Below, piece after piece: positions 26,001 through 33,292 of a stretch of DNA of 64,000 nt. A model generated the notes under the pieces. The model did not search any database, was not told where the DNA came from, and saw only the letters and a program-made list of their open reading frames with translations. The stretch is from Rapana venosa. Taxonomy: Eukaryota > Mollusca > Gastropoda > Neogastropoda > Muricidae. The stretch lies in assembly GCA_028751875.1 (NCBI GenBank), contig CM054140.1:50184671-50248670 (forward strand), in the 5' to 3' direction. How positions within the stretch are numbered: position 1 is the first letter of the stretch; each line of letters begins with the position of its first letter. The translations under genes and the position numbers were made by a program.

Positions 26001-29000
26001 CACTGCACCGACTTCCCTGAAACCCTCAGGAATAAAGATTGTCAATCAATCAATCAATCAATCAATCTTTCTCTTCTGTCTCTGTCTCTCTCTCAACCTC
26101 CTTCTCTCTCACTCTAACCGGCGCTTGCTGTATGGCTTGTACAGCTTAACGTCAATAAAATTCAATTCTCTGTCAATCTGTCTCCCGCTCTCTCTCTCTC
26201 TCTCTATCAGGATTTTAATTTTTTTAGTGTATGCTGTGTGTGTGTGTGTGTGTGTGTGAGTGCATTTGTGTGTGCATGCGTGCGTGTGTGTGCATGCATG
26301 AGTGTGTGTGTGTGTTATTTTAAAGAATAGATTGATATCAGTTTGTAGTATGGCTTTTTAATTATGAGTTTTCTGGTGTTGTTATTTAGTGTTGTGTGCG
26401 ACTTTTCTTCTTTCCTTTCTTTCCATGTTTTACTGATTGTTTTGATCTATGTGTATTTTACTAGTTCAGATTATAAGACTAAGCGTGGTTTAAAATCCTT
26501 ATCCTTGCGTATTAAAGATTATCCATCCATCCGTTCATTGATCCATCCATCCATCCATCCATCCATCCATCCATCGATTGATTGATTCATCCATCCATCC
26601 ATCCATCGATTGATTGATTCATCCATCCATCCATCCATCCATTAATTTATTTATTTATGCAGGCATGCATGCATCCATCCTTACATCCATTCATTCGCTC
26701 AATCCTTCATCCATTCTCTATCAGATGTCAGAATACAAAAAGCTCTTCAGCTTTGGCCCCTGCCCCCTGCCAAACACACTGCCCCTAAACCCCACCTGTT
26801 CCTCTAGCACTTGGTTCTATCCTCATCTCTGAGGAAGAGCTGTCATTCTGTCAGCAAACATGATCCAATTTCAGACTGGACAACATTTCTCTATGTCACT
26901 TTTACAAAGGGTGATTAAGTGTGTCAGAATTTTTGTTTTTTAACCTTTACCGGACTTCCTGGGTCGCCCACGACCCAGAGGCACATAAAAAGTCTTATAT
27001 CTCTTAAACTATTTGAGCTATCTTCACGAAAATTCATGACTTTGTCAAGAACCTAAAAAACTTTCGGCAAGTAAAATTTCATTGATGTGCGTGAAATAGA
27101 ATTATTGTTATTTGACGCAACATTTTAACTACACACACAGGATTGTGCGGGTCGTGGAAGACCCACACATTTTAAAGAGGAAGAACGCTGCTTATTCCTA
27201 AAAGGATGGTGCGGGTCGTGGAAGACCCAGTAGGAATGTTTCTTCAGCCGGGCGGACTACTTTTCAAGACTTCACCGAAGGGCGCAGGGTACTTCAAGAG
27301 GTCTGGGTTGAAACCGACGAAGTCGAGATGGAAGGTTTACTTGATCTGCTCCTCTTCCTTGGATCCAAAAAGCAAAACCTTGCATCCACAGTAGAAGTGT
27401 GGGATACAGTGTATGGTTGGGGTGTTGCAAGGGCATGTATGAGCCGGAAGCGTTTTCAAACGCTTCTGACATACATGCGCTTCGACAAAAAAGAAACACG
27501 CAATGCCAGACGGTAACGAGATGCATTCGCCCCCTTTAGGGAAATTTGGGATGATTTCATGGGAAATCTTCTCAAGCATTATATCCCAGGTCCACTGCTC
27601 ACGATTGATGAGCAGTTGGTTCCTTTCAGGGGGCGATGCAGTTTTCTGCAGTATTTGCCGTCCAAGCCTGACCGCTACGGTATCAAAGTATTTTGGGTAG
27701 CTGATGCTGAGGATAACTACCCTTTGTTTGGCATTCCCTACCTTGGTCGGCCAGCTGGTCAGGACAGGCAGGTCAATCTTGGCCGCAATGTTGCTCTCCA
27801 GCTGGCAGAACCTTTTTGCAAGAGTGGAAGGAACGTCACGTGTGACAATTACTTCAACCGACCTCACACTGGCTCAAACACTCCTGCAAAAAGGCTTGAC
27901 CATGGTTGGACAGTGAGATCAAACAAGAGATTTCTTCCCACCTCATTCAAAGATCCCAAGAAGCTTCCCCTGCATGGATCTGAATTCAGCTACAGCAGTG
28001 TTGTCACTCTGGTGAATTATCAGAGCAAAAGGAGGAAGAGCACAGTGGTACTCAGCACAATGCATAACAATGGTGTTGTGAACGAAGGTTCTACAAAAAA
28101 GAAACCAGAGATCATCCTGTTTTATAATTCCACAAAAGGGGCAGTGGACACCCTGGACAAAATGGCCCATGCGTTCACAATAAAACGCAAGACAAAGCGG
28201 TGGCCCATGGTCATGTTCAGCAACATCATGGATCTGGCGACCATTGCTGCACGTCGCATTTGGGCCATCAACTTCCCAGACCATCGGCTGGCAGGTGGGG
28301 ATACACGTGCTACTTTCATCCGCAGCATCGCTGAGGAAATAATTGTAGCACAAATAAAGAGACGTGTCTCCCGAGTGGCACTTCCAAGGCACCTTGCCCA
28401 GACTGCCCACAAGGTGATTGCCAACATTGAGCAGGCCAGTGATGAGCAGCAGGCACCAAAGGCCAAAAAGCCCAGAAAAAACAAGCCACAGCAGTCAACA
28501 TCAAAAGGGCGCAAATGCAACAGCAATGAGAGTGGCACCCCTGAGCGAAAACGATGCTTGTTCTGCCCATGGAAAAAAAGGCAGAAAAACCCAGCAGAGA
28601 TGTGCCTCATGTGCAGAGTTCATCTGCCCAGAGCATACAGTCAGAGTGTGCACTGGGTGCGTCGCCAATCTGCCAGAAATTCAGGAGACAGCATAAGCTT
28701 CGAGGCACCTTCGTCCACATCACCTGCACAATGCATTGTACTGAGCACCATTTGCTTTTTTTGTTTTTGTTTTTTTGTGGCGTTCCAGCATGGCTGGGTA
28801 TGTGTGAGCCTGTTGACCAGGAACTGGTTTCCCACACTGTACTCGAAGAGCACAGTCAACTTCACTCGATTTCGTTGGGTACCAAGTTTGGGGAATGGGA
28901 TTAGGGAACAGGGACCTACCAATTTTGACCATAGCAGCCAGGACATTCCCCTTCTCTTTTTCGACTTTCTACTGCCATGGGATCTTTAACATGCACGGAG

Positions 29001-32000
29001 GCTGCTGCCATTGTTGGATGGTGCTAGTCTAGCAGCAACTGCCTCGGCCTACTGGCATCGCGGAAATAACAACCACTGGGTCGTGGAAGACCCGCGCCAT
29101 CCTTTTAGGAATAATATGCACTGAAAAGGCTCTTTAATGAGCATGGGTCGTGAAAGACCCGCGCCATCCTGCACGTGTAGTCAAAAGCGAGATCCGGTAA
29201 AGGTTAAAGGTGTGTCAGAATTATTTCAACACTTTCAAAAACTTTTCTTGTAATTCATTCAAACATTTGGACACTTCCGGACTTCTTCTTTTTCTTCTTC
29301 CTTTTTTGTCATGTTTCTCCCAGGGGAGGTTTGACATTGATGAGCCTTCTCCATCTCTCTCTGTTTTGAGCTTCCTTCTTATTTATGCCCCTTTCTCTAA
29401 GATTATCTGCAATACAGGCAGCCCAGGTCTTGCTAGGTCTTCCCTTTGGTCTTTTTCCATCCACTACGAAGTTCATTGCTCTTTTTATGATGTGGTGGTC
29501 TGCTTTCCATTAAACGTGCCCAAATCAGTGCAGTCTATTGGTACTAGCTACAGACTTCAGATCATCAACTTTGCACATTCTCCATAGTTCTTCATTTGTG
29601 ATCCTGTCTTCCCATTTGATCTTTGTCATGTAGCGCAGCATTCGGTTTTCACAGCTCTTCAACAAACGTTCGACAGTTTTTGTGAAAACCCACGTCTCTG
29701 AGCCATACAGGAGAACAGGTCTGATGCAGTCCTTATATATCAGACAGCGTCTCTCCAGTGGGATTTTCTGATTTCCGAGTAGACTTGCCAATTCTTTCCA
29801 TTTCTTCCAAGCACTTGCAATCCTGGTTCTGACAGCTAACTCAGATTTTGCTTCGCAGCTCATCATCTCTTCCAGGTAGCAGAATTCGTCTACCACTTCT
29901 ATCTTCCCTTGTTCAAATTCTAGCTCCTCCTTTCCTGCATCGGTATTGTCTTCACCCTTCTTATTCATACAACTGGGGCAGACAAATACTCCGTCCTCCT
30001 TCTTCAGACTTTTGAGCTTTGAGCATCTTTTGTGACACCAATATTGACATTTGGAGCATTTGATCGAATTGATCCCTACACCTTTGTGGCAGACACTTCC
30101 AGACTTGTAAGTCTAAATACTCTAGGCTGTGAATGAGCGATGATATATTTTGGATTTTGAAATAAATATTTTTGTCAAGTGCATGATTGATTTGTTAAGG
30201 GTATTTTTCATTGAGAAATGTGATTTCTTTCTGATCTTTTTAGTTGACATGATGAGTGCACAACATAGTGTGGTTTCAGACAGGAAAACCCAAACTGGTG
30301 CAAGAATGCACACTACCTTTGACCGGCAAACACTGTGTGCAAACAGTGATCACAGACAAGGTATTTATTCTTGTATTTATTCTTTTATTTGGAGGATTAT
30401 GGAATAAGAACTCATGTGCATTTTTACATCCAGTCCCCATGTGTATGCAGTTTTGTAAATTTTGTCATCCATTCCCACTGGCACACAGTGGCCTGCTCTT
30501 CCGAAAAGGGGAATGGGTTTTAACCTGTGCGCAAGATGTTCTGCATGCGTTCGCACATGGGACCTTAGTTTATAGTTTCATCCGAAGGACTTTTGGAGGG
30601 AGTGGAGTGGGCACTGATGTTAACTGCAGAGGAAACATTCTCTTGAATGAGATTCGAACCTGGGTCAGCCTGTTGAATATTCAACACTTTACTTGCAGTA
30701 ATATTTCACTCACAGATTAATGTGGTTTTTTTGTTTACTTGTGATTAAAAAAGTTACACTATTTCATGGTTTATTAGATGTATTACATTCTAAGTTACTA
30801 TCAAAATCATAAAAGAAAATGGTAAAAAAAAAAAATGTTTTAATGCGTTTGAACTCTAGAGTATGCTGTTTGATGACAAGAGCAAGACCAAGGGGTTGTT
30901 ACATTGACCTGGTTGCTGGTCACTGCACATCGGTTGTTCTGTCAGCCAAGTATTTCCAGTGCACAGCCTCTCATGAGATTAGAAGAAAAGCCTATTCTAG
31001 CAAGGTAATGATGAATGATGTGCTGGGTTCAGTAATAAGTTGGTCAAATTTCCCCTTTGGGGATGCCAGGGGCCTGTTAGTATGAAAAGTATCCCCACCC
31101 TCTGGAAATTCAGGTCTTCAAACACAAAGCTTGCAGTTTCTGTCATGGTGTGCAAAGCCACCACTGGATTTGAAACCATCACTATTTTTGTCAGGTATGT
31201 GTTCAGACTGACTGTTCAGAGTTTGAAACAACATTTGTAGTGATATATTTACAGAGGTCTCTCTGTGACCTCTCCATCCAGCAGCCTTCAGTACTGATGC
31301 TCGAGCACCGTGGCCGGTGGCTGCTCCGGTGGTAGCAGCCCTTGTACAGTGGCTTGCATACTTTACCACAGCCTGCTGCCTCAAGTGCTTCTTTGACTCA
31401 ATGAGGGATGGTTATTTGGAAATTAAGATGATGCCATTCAACTTGAATTTCCTAGACCTTATCAATTAATATAGAAAATGATTGATTGTATAGATTGTGT
31501 ATGCATTTCAGATCCGTATTTTCAAGAGAAACAGCCTGAAGTGTGTTCACGCTCATTGTGCAGGGTGTCTTTGAGGTGGATACGATCAAGGGGTTGATCA
31601 TGGTAGAGATGGCAGAAGGAGAAACAGTGGAGAGTGTGCAGGCAGTCACCGACTGTCACATAAATGTAAGTCCAGGGTGTGCATGCTGTGGTGATGGAGG
31701 GCAGGGCTTGAACCTCAGGGCATTGTACTTGATGGCAAGGATTGGGTAGTGGCTGTGTGCTAATACTTCTAGGCTTGGCAGTTGAAAAGTCAGAATCATC
31801 CTTTTTTTAATCAGTGGTCTAAAGGTAATGCACCTGCCTAGAAATTGAAAAGTTCAAGTTCAATGTTTGTGATAGTTTGATCCCCTTTTGTGCTTGTAAA
31901 TCTCCCCATCCCCACCCCCCAATCCACTAGACTGTGAGTGGTGGTCTGGGTGCTAGTCTTTTGGAAGGTCAAACATTCAATTGTATTTCAATCCAAGATC

Positions 32001-32931
32001 TAGACTTCAGCAGTTGTCTTTAAAGATGTGAAACTTGGTAAACTGAATGCCAAAATGGTAATTGAATCAGATATACCATTACCAGTACCAATACTTTATT
32101 ATCATAAGAAAGAGGGAAATTAATGTGGGTTGCAAGCCATATGTAAGAAGAATAAACAGAAAACATTTATCACAGAAAGTAATAGAATTCCATCTTAACT
32201 GCTTGACTTTCCCTGCCCAGAAATTTTCGGGGGCAAAATGTGAACTCTATTTTATAAACAAGCCAGATTCCTGGACTGCAGTTAAAATGAAAGAACTCCA
32301 AAATTATTGGAGATCACTCCTTTTGCTTGGCAACATCTGGCTGCAAACACATGGCAAAAAGGATAGGTTGGGGTTTTTTAGCTCATGTTTTGTGTTATTT
32401 TGCATGACTGCTTGGACTGTTCTTGTTCTAAGTGGCTGACTGACTCTTCTCGTTGAACACATCAGTGACATCAGATCCTGTGCTCATGAGAAAAAGCCAC
32501 ACCCCCACCAAAAAACAAAACAAACAAAAAATCAAGAAAACTGACTTTAAAAAACTGACAAGATATTGACTCTATATGCTTGTGTGCGTGCGTGCATTTG
32601 TGTGAGAAAGAGGGAGAGATACACACCTAATCACTTGTATGTATTTTTATGTACATTGCTGCAGTTATAAGCACCTGAGGCTTTTGTCTTCATGAGACAA
32701 GTTGCTCTAAACAGTCATCATCATCATCATCATTGTGCACAGCTGAGGCCTGCAGTCATGACCACAAAGACACTGCTCTCATAGACCAAGCCAAGAGGAG
32801 GGGAGGGAATGTGGTGGTTCTTAATCACTATGACTTGGTTTAGAGCATAACTAGTCTTTGTTTTCAGCTGACGTTTGTCTTGTTGCAGGTGTCACCAGAT
32901 CTGAAACCCATGCAGCAGATAGAGATATAAA
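1795..32931 (+). CDS. OXCT1: Succinyl-CoA:3-ketoacid CoA transferase, mitochondrial (SCOT), 13 exons, 5' end outside window
   Basis: SCOT moves CoA from succinyl-CoA to acetoacetate in the mitochondrial matrix, the committed step of ketone-body use. Joined exons: 1795-1928, 5798-5890, 8999-9148, 11662-11768, 14581-14749, 17511-17619, 20412-20506, 21833-21954, 22923-22998, 25884-25973, 30280-30360, 31564-31665, 32890-32931. All junctions are GT-AG and every phase matches, giving about 456 residues and a TAA stop. The product aligns over its whole length with animal SCOT (about 520 aa). Seen are the N-terminal CoA-transferase domain ([11 protein letters not shown]), the [17 protein letters not shown] stretch, a linker, and the C-terminal domain (NLGIGLP, the SENG catalytic motif, the GGAMDL loop). 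The transit peptide and about 60 residues must lie upstream; nothing matching them was found in 1-1794. No frameshift or premature stop was seen, so the gene looks functional. Confidence 0.94.
2620..3035 (+). mobile_element. SINE-B, full-length copy
   Basis: The tRNA-like head reads ggatcggtggtctagaggta with a B-box-like agttcgtatcc. The body has a conserved gcgcacgtaaaagaacccac block, an 18-bp perfect palindrome (gctctccccggggagagc, 2953-2970), and the tail acttaaagtggtataaat. Partial relatives occur at 1120, 5950, 31809, 57830 and 58830. Confidence 0.8.
3720..4690 (-). repeat. Minisatellite, 32/26-bp units
   Basis: About 30 head-to-tail units of tttgtttggatagatttctg plus cttgcctctgtc (32 bp), or a 26-bp version lacking ctctgtc-like sequence. 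Units differ by a few substitutions. Because neither length is a multiple of three and the reverse strand lacks stops, it opens frames of up to 425 codons on the - strand (3495-4772). Confidence 0.92.
5798..5890 (+). CDS. OXCT1: OXCT1 coding exon
   Basis: The exon has 93 nt, phase 0 at both ends, acceptor ttcag and donor gtgagg. It encodes 31 residues, including [20 protein letters not shown] and ELEVELTPQ, a highly conserved SCOT block. Confidence 0.93.
5950..6072 (-). mobile_element. SINE-B fragment
   Basis: The reverse complement matches the 3' half of the SINE at 2620-3035 (gaaattcaggctgctcttcc and the tctgtttccctatgagaatg segment). The palindrome is decayed. Confidence 0.65.
6391..6605 (-). 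mobile_element. SINE-A copy, 3' part
   Basis: The reverse complement of the SINE-A body: cgaggataatggaataagca, tttttacatccagtccc, and gcggaacaggatttaac. The tRNA-like head is missing. Confidence 0.78.
7040..7745 (+). repeat. Repeat C, copy 1
   Basis: Shared blocks include ttgctgcctcatcttctgt, ggacaccacctactaa, ccaaaggctttgacac, cagacacctgcagtg-like sequence and a ccagtcttcctaatgagcc-like end. The same order occurs at 35775-36560 and, inverted, at 8240-8905. Confidence 0.65.
8240..8905 (-). repeat. Repeat C, copy 2, inverted
   Basis: The reverse complement shows the same block order as the copy at 7040-7745, ending at agaagatgaggcag. Both copies lie in one OXCT1 intron and face each other. 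Confidence 0.62.
8999..9148 (+). CDS. OXCT1: OXCT1 coding exon
   Basis: The exon has 150 nt, phase 0 at both ends, acceptor ttcag and donor gtaaga. It encodes 50 residues beginning [20 protein letters not shown] and ending SKPRE, the most conserved part of the N-terminal CoA-transferase domain. Confidence 0.95.
11250..11464 (-). mobile_element. SINE-A copy, 3' part
   Basis: It shows the same body as at 6391-6605, beginning tatcgaggataatggaataa and ending at ctcatccgaaggactt. It directly precedes a LINE-A fragment. Confidence 0.78.
11479..11570 (-). mobile_element. LINE-A fragment (zinc-finger region)
   Basis: About 90 bp match the finger-encoding part of the LINE-A copy at 29285-30092, from cagacaaatact to tgatcgaatt, in the same orientation. 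It sits between a SINE and the (TG)32 tract in front of an OXCT1 exon. Confidence 0.75.
11595..11658 (+). repeat. (TG)32 microsatellite at a splice acceptor
   Basis: 64 nt of pure TG run to within three bases of the AG acceptor of the 11662-11768 exon. Confidence 0.95.
11662..11768 (+). CDS. OXCT1: OXCT1 coding exon behind a (TG)32 tract
   Basis: The exon has 107 nt, starts in phase 0 and ends in phase 2 (donor gtcaga). It encodes [20 protein letters not shown] and [15 protein letters not shown]. The acceptor has no ordinary polypyrimidine tract: 64 nt of TG repeat run to within three bases of the AG. Skipping this exon would shift the reading frame. Confidence 0.92.
11812..11941. mobile_element. 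Hairpin MITE-like element
   Basis: The two ends form an imperfect inverted repeat of about 50-55 bp. The left arm has gagataatttctctgctcac, the right arm gtaagcagagaaattatctc, and the ends are gcatggc and gccatgc. CA/TG repeats form the loop. It lies 44 bp behind an OXCT1 donor. Confidence 0.65.
12023..12141. repeat. (AT)n-rich microsatellite
   Basis: Runs of AT broken by short TTTT and GTGT stretches. It lies directly before LINE-A copy 1. Confidence 0.9.
12176..13943 (+). mobile_element. Non-LTR retrotransposon (LINE-A) copy 1, 5'-truncated, degenerate reverse transcriptase with PHD-type finger
   Basis: The reverse transcriptase domain is broken across frames: one frame from about 12190 to 12714 ([38 protein letters not shown]) and another from about 12620 to 13576 ([13 protein letters not shown], the [12 protein letters not shown] block, and a decayed catalytic motif reading RADDLVL). 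A C4HC3 zinc finger (CGVCHKGV to CPSC, 13160-13292) follows, then a C-terminal region ([25 protein letters not shown]) after another frameshift near 13550. The endonuclease is missing. A 9-bp direct repeat, atatgtctt, flanks it (12167-12175 and 13944-13952). It lies in an OXCT1 intron and cannot be autonomous. Confidence 0.85.
14581..14749 (+). CDS. OXCT1: OXCT1 coding exon
   Basis: The exon has 169 nt. It starts by completing an arginine codon from the previous exon and ends in phase 0 (donor gtgaca). It encodes [20 protein letters not shown] through [17 protein letters not shown], the end of the first CoA-transferase domain. Confidence 0.93.
14850..15412 (+). mobile_element. CR1-like LINE 3' end
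   Basis: The sequence matches the end of the CR1-like element at 53906-54918. Shared are codons for HKTAP-, SLRSAAD-, LxIPxFNxSTVG- and FKSxLKTYLFxT-like stretches, the segment after the stop, and the tail atagcgcaatataagttccatttat. A (TG)n tract expanded inside it. Frameshifts and stops make it non-coding. It lies in an OXCT1 intron and abuts a SINE. Confidence 0.75.
15421..15732 (-). mobile_element. SINE-A, near full-length copy
   Basis: The copy includes the tRNA-like head. Its reverse complement reads aggatagcctagtggttaga (A box) and acccgggttcaattcc (B box), at about 15665-15732. The body contains gcggaacaggatttaac and gatgttctgcatgcattcgc. It abuts a CR1-like 3' end. Confidence 0.82.
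15836..17135 (+). mobile_element. Decayed LINE reverse-transcriptase C-terminal region and 3' UTR
   Basis: Translated pieces in shifting frames keep the order of a mollusc-type LINE ORF2 tail: [12 protein letters not shown], a [14 protein letters not shown] stretch, [10 protein letters not shown] with [19 protein letters not shown], and [13 protein letters not shown]. Many stops interrupt it. The 3' end near 17100 is ggggtgaaaggaattaaatc followed by a short TTGAATC-type tail. The clade is not certain (CR1/Daphne-like pattern). Confidence 0.6.
17276..17475 (+). repeat. Five 40-bp tandem repeats
   Basis: The unit begins caactttgtagaatgacctg and continues tctgcgtaagtgaagagtgg. Five nearly identical copies differ mainly at gtaagt versus ataagt. 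The array ends 35 bp before an OXCT1 exon. Confidence 0.93.
17511..17619 (+). CDS. OXCT1: OXCT1 coding exon (inter-domain linker)
   Basis: The exon has 109 nt, acceptor gacag and donor gtatcc. It encodes [18 protein letters not shown], then [18 protein letters not shown]. The first part is the variable linker between the two CoA-transferase domains; the second begins the C-terminal domain. It ends with one base of a valine codon. Five 40-bp tandem repeats end 35 bp upstream. Confidence 0.9.
18040..18375 (+). repeat. 24-bp tandem repeat
   Basis: About 12 units of ggtgttaagtggcttgttgt plus tatt. Units at the left are more diverged (ttaactggcttg) and those in the middle are identical. It is intronic. 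Confidence 0.9.
20412..20506 (+). CDS. OXCT1: OXCT1 coding exon with catalytic glutamate
   Basis: The exon has 95 nt, acceptor accag and donor gtgagt. It encodes [13 protein letters not shown] and [13 protein letters not shown]. The glutamate of SENG (codon 20486-20488) is the residue that forms the enzyme-CoA thioester in this family. Choosing the accag acceptor keeps the frame with the previous exon and restores the conserved valine/asparagine. Confidence 0.93.
21031..21154 (+). repeat. Two 62-bp direct repeats
   Basis: The unit beginning agtgataggacttggaatgg occurs at 21031 and 21093 with about one difference. Confidence 0.9.
21833..21954 (+). CDS. OXCT1: OXCT1 coding exon
   Basis: The exon has 122 nt, acceptor ttcag and donor gtgggt, and ends in phase 2. 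It encodes [20 protein letters not shown] and [15 protein letters not shown] (CA)n tract lies just upstream and a long TG-rich tract begins within 20 bp of the donor. Confidence 0.93.
22673..22740 (+). repeat. (GA)n microsatellite
   Basis: About 68 nt of near-pure GA in an OXCT1 intron. Confidence 0.93.
22923..22998 (+). CDS. OXCT1: OXCT1 coding exon
   Basis: The exon has 76 nt, acceptor ggcag and donor gtcagt. It completes a glycine codon and encodes [20 protein letters not shown] then NWMIP. It ends in phase 0. Confidence 0.93.
23569..23642 (+). mobile_element. SINE/LINE 3' tail fragment with (ATT)n
   Basis: The sequence gattcagcgctatataaatt followed by (ATT)n matches the tail at 57830-57893 in reverse orientation. 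It sits directly before the 48-bp minisatellite. Confidence 0.55.
23650..24975 (+). repeat. 48-bp minisatellite, about 27 units
   Basis: The unit contains atgtcggccctatctcaggc, ctgtcaccacgaatggttaa and aatccccc. Units are very similar and a few have one-base changes in C-run length. Because 48 is a multiple of three, long repeat ORFs appear on both strands; these are not genes. It is intronic in OXCT1. Confidence 0.95.
25651..25840 (-). mobile_element. SINE-A copy, 3' part with deletion
   Basis: The copy shows ttgaggataatggagaaagc and cagaacaggatttaacatgt. Part of the middle is deleted. It ends 40 bp before an OXCT1 acceptor. Confidence 0.72.
25884..25973 (+). CDS. OXCT1: OXCT1 coding exon
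   Basis: The exon has 90 nt, phase 0 at both ends, acceptor ggcag and donor gtgagt. It encodes [20 protein letters not shown] and [10 protein letters not shown], the conserved GGAMDL loop region of the C-terminal domain. Confidence 0.94.
26521..26700 (+). repeat. (ATCC)n/(TGAT)n tetranucleotide array
   Basis: Blocks of ATCC and GATT alternate behind gtattaaagatt, which resembles a retroposon 3' end. A similar aataaagatt followed by (TCAA)n lies at 26030-26066. Confidence 0.85.
26944..26954 (+). repeat. piggyBac left terminal inverted repeat
   Basis: The left end reads CCTTTACCGGA directly after TTAA at 26940-26943. Confidence 0.9.
27232..28696 (+). pseudogene. piggyBac transposase (DDE), broken
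   Basis: piggyBac transposases cut and paste DNA at TTAA with a DDD catalytic triad. All three expected aspartates are in place: [20 protein letters not shown] and [13 protein letters not shown]. The N-terminal part includes [20 protein letters not shown]; where translation starts is unclear (first ATG in this frame 27328). An in-frame TAA stop lies at 27514-27516. Around 27857 an extra base shifts the frame and around 27913 a missing base restores it, garbling about 18 codons. In an A-run near 28575 the frame shifts again; reading on in the +1 frame gives the family's C-terminal Cys-rich finger ([20 protein letters not shown]) and a stop at 28694-28696. The uncorrected frame runs on to 28989. 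Confidence 0.92.
29193..29203 (-). repeat. piggyBac right terminal inverted repeat
   Basis: The right end reads TCCGGTAAAGG directly before TTAA at 29204-29207. It is an exact 11-bp inverse of the left end. Confidence 0.9.
29285..30092 (-). mobile_element. LINE-A copy 2, 3' end only, with target-site duplication
   Basis: The - strand encodes the same C-terminal region as the copy at 12176-13943: [20 protein letters not shown], then [20 protein letters not shown] and [20 protein letters not shown]. The copy is truncated inside the PHD-type finger. It still has residues lost in copy 1, such as the LLYGSETW motif. The flanks are acacttccggactt (29271-29284) and acacttccagactt (30093-30106), a 14-bp duplication with one mismatch. 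Confidence 0.88.
30280..30360 (+). CDS. OXCT1: OXCT1 coding exon
   Basis: The exon has 81 nt and phase 0 at both ends. The acceptor is ttcag at 30279; a second AG four bases downstream would break the frame. It encodes [20 protein letters not shown] then QTVITDK. A SINE begins almost directly after the donor. Confidence 0.92.
30379..30672 (-). mobile_element. SINE-A copy beside an OXCT1 donor
   Basis: The body (gaggattatggaataagaac, gatgttctgcatgcgttcgc) extends to a B-box-like gattcgaacctgggtc. It begins about 20 bp after the donor of the 30280-30360 exon. Confidence 0.75.
31564..31665 (+). CDS. OXCT1: OXCT1 coding exon
   Basis: The exon has 102 nt, phase 0 at both ends, acceptor tgcag and donor gtaagt. 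It encodes [20 protein letters not shown] and [14 protein letters not shown], matching the SCOT block just before the C-terminus. Confidence 0.92.
31809..31975 (+). mobile_element. SINE-B 5' fragment
   Basis: A diverged head (atcagtggtctaaaggtaat) is followed by the tagactgtgagtggtggtct block of the SINE at 2620-3035. It lies in the last OXCT1 intron. Confidence 0.65.
32890..32931 (+). CDS. OXCT1: OXCT1 last coding exon with stop
   Basis: The coding part is 42 nt, acceptor tgcag, encoding [13 protein letters not shown] and a TAA stop. This matches the conserved SCOT C-terminus. LINE-derived sequence begins at or within a few bases of the stop codon, so the 3' UTR may be transposon-derived. 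Confidence 0.92.
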
Positions 32932-33130
32932 GGAAGGAAGGATGGATGGATGGCTAAGGTGCTGTCTCAAGACTGGGGCTGATGTGCCATGGATCTCCAA
33001 GCTGGTCTGTCTCGGGCCAGTCGTATAGCTTGCTTACAGCCTGTCCAGTCTTTGCCATCGCATGTCCATTGACGTCTTGGTCTTCCCCTACCTTTCTTTC
33101 TTTTCACTCTCTGTAAGCACTGTTTGGACA
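32932..33130 (-). mobile_element. RTE-like LINE 3' remnant at the OXCT1 stop codon
   Basis: The - strand encodes a KGRGRPRRQW, DRPAWRSMAH type ending, the C-terminus usual for RTE-like LINE ORF2 proteins. On the + strand it starts with aggaaggaaggatggatgga, the reverse complement of a (ATCC)n/(TTCC)n LINE tail, right behind the OXCT1 TAA. It therefore occupies the presumed 3' UTR. Confidence 0.6.
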
Positions 33131-33286
33131 GACATTCACATCTCATTATATTGCCAGAAATGTGACTGTTTAAAAGTAGTTTGGCTGTTGTAGTAAAATC
33201 AGAGCTTTTAGTTTTGTGTTTTTTCTTTCTAACCAATTCTTGCCATCTTTCTAGAGATGTAAAACACCAAGGTAAGTTAAAAAAAA

Positions 33287-33292
33287 AATAAA
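33287..33292 (+). promoter_or_regulatory. Possible polyadenylation signal AATAAA
   Basis: An AATAAA hexamer lies about 355 bp past the OXCT1 stop in an A-rich run. It is the first good candidate downstream, but A-rich repeat tails produce this hexamer by chance. Confidence 0.3.

Larger units (their letters stand above)
26944..29203 (+). mobile_element. piggyBac DNA transposon, complete ends
   Basis: The element is bounded by TTAA target duplications (26940-26943 and 29204-29207). The terminal inverted repeats are CCTTTACCGGA on the left and TCCGGTAAAGG on the right. Subterminal inverted repeats about 35 bp long occur twice per side (27129-27164 and 27194-27228; 29078-29112 and 29145-29180), each holding a GGGTC...GACCC palindrome. 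It carries one transposase gene with inactivating changes. It sits in an OXCT1 intron on the same strand as the host gene. Confidence 0.95.

Noticed and set aside
28697..28989. Continuation of the piggyBac frame to 28989
   Set aside because: It is read-through after a frameshift in an A-run; the family's Cys-rich C-terminus lies in the other frame and stops at 28696.
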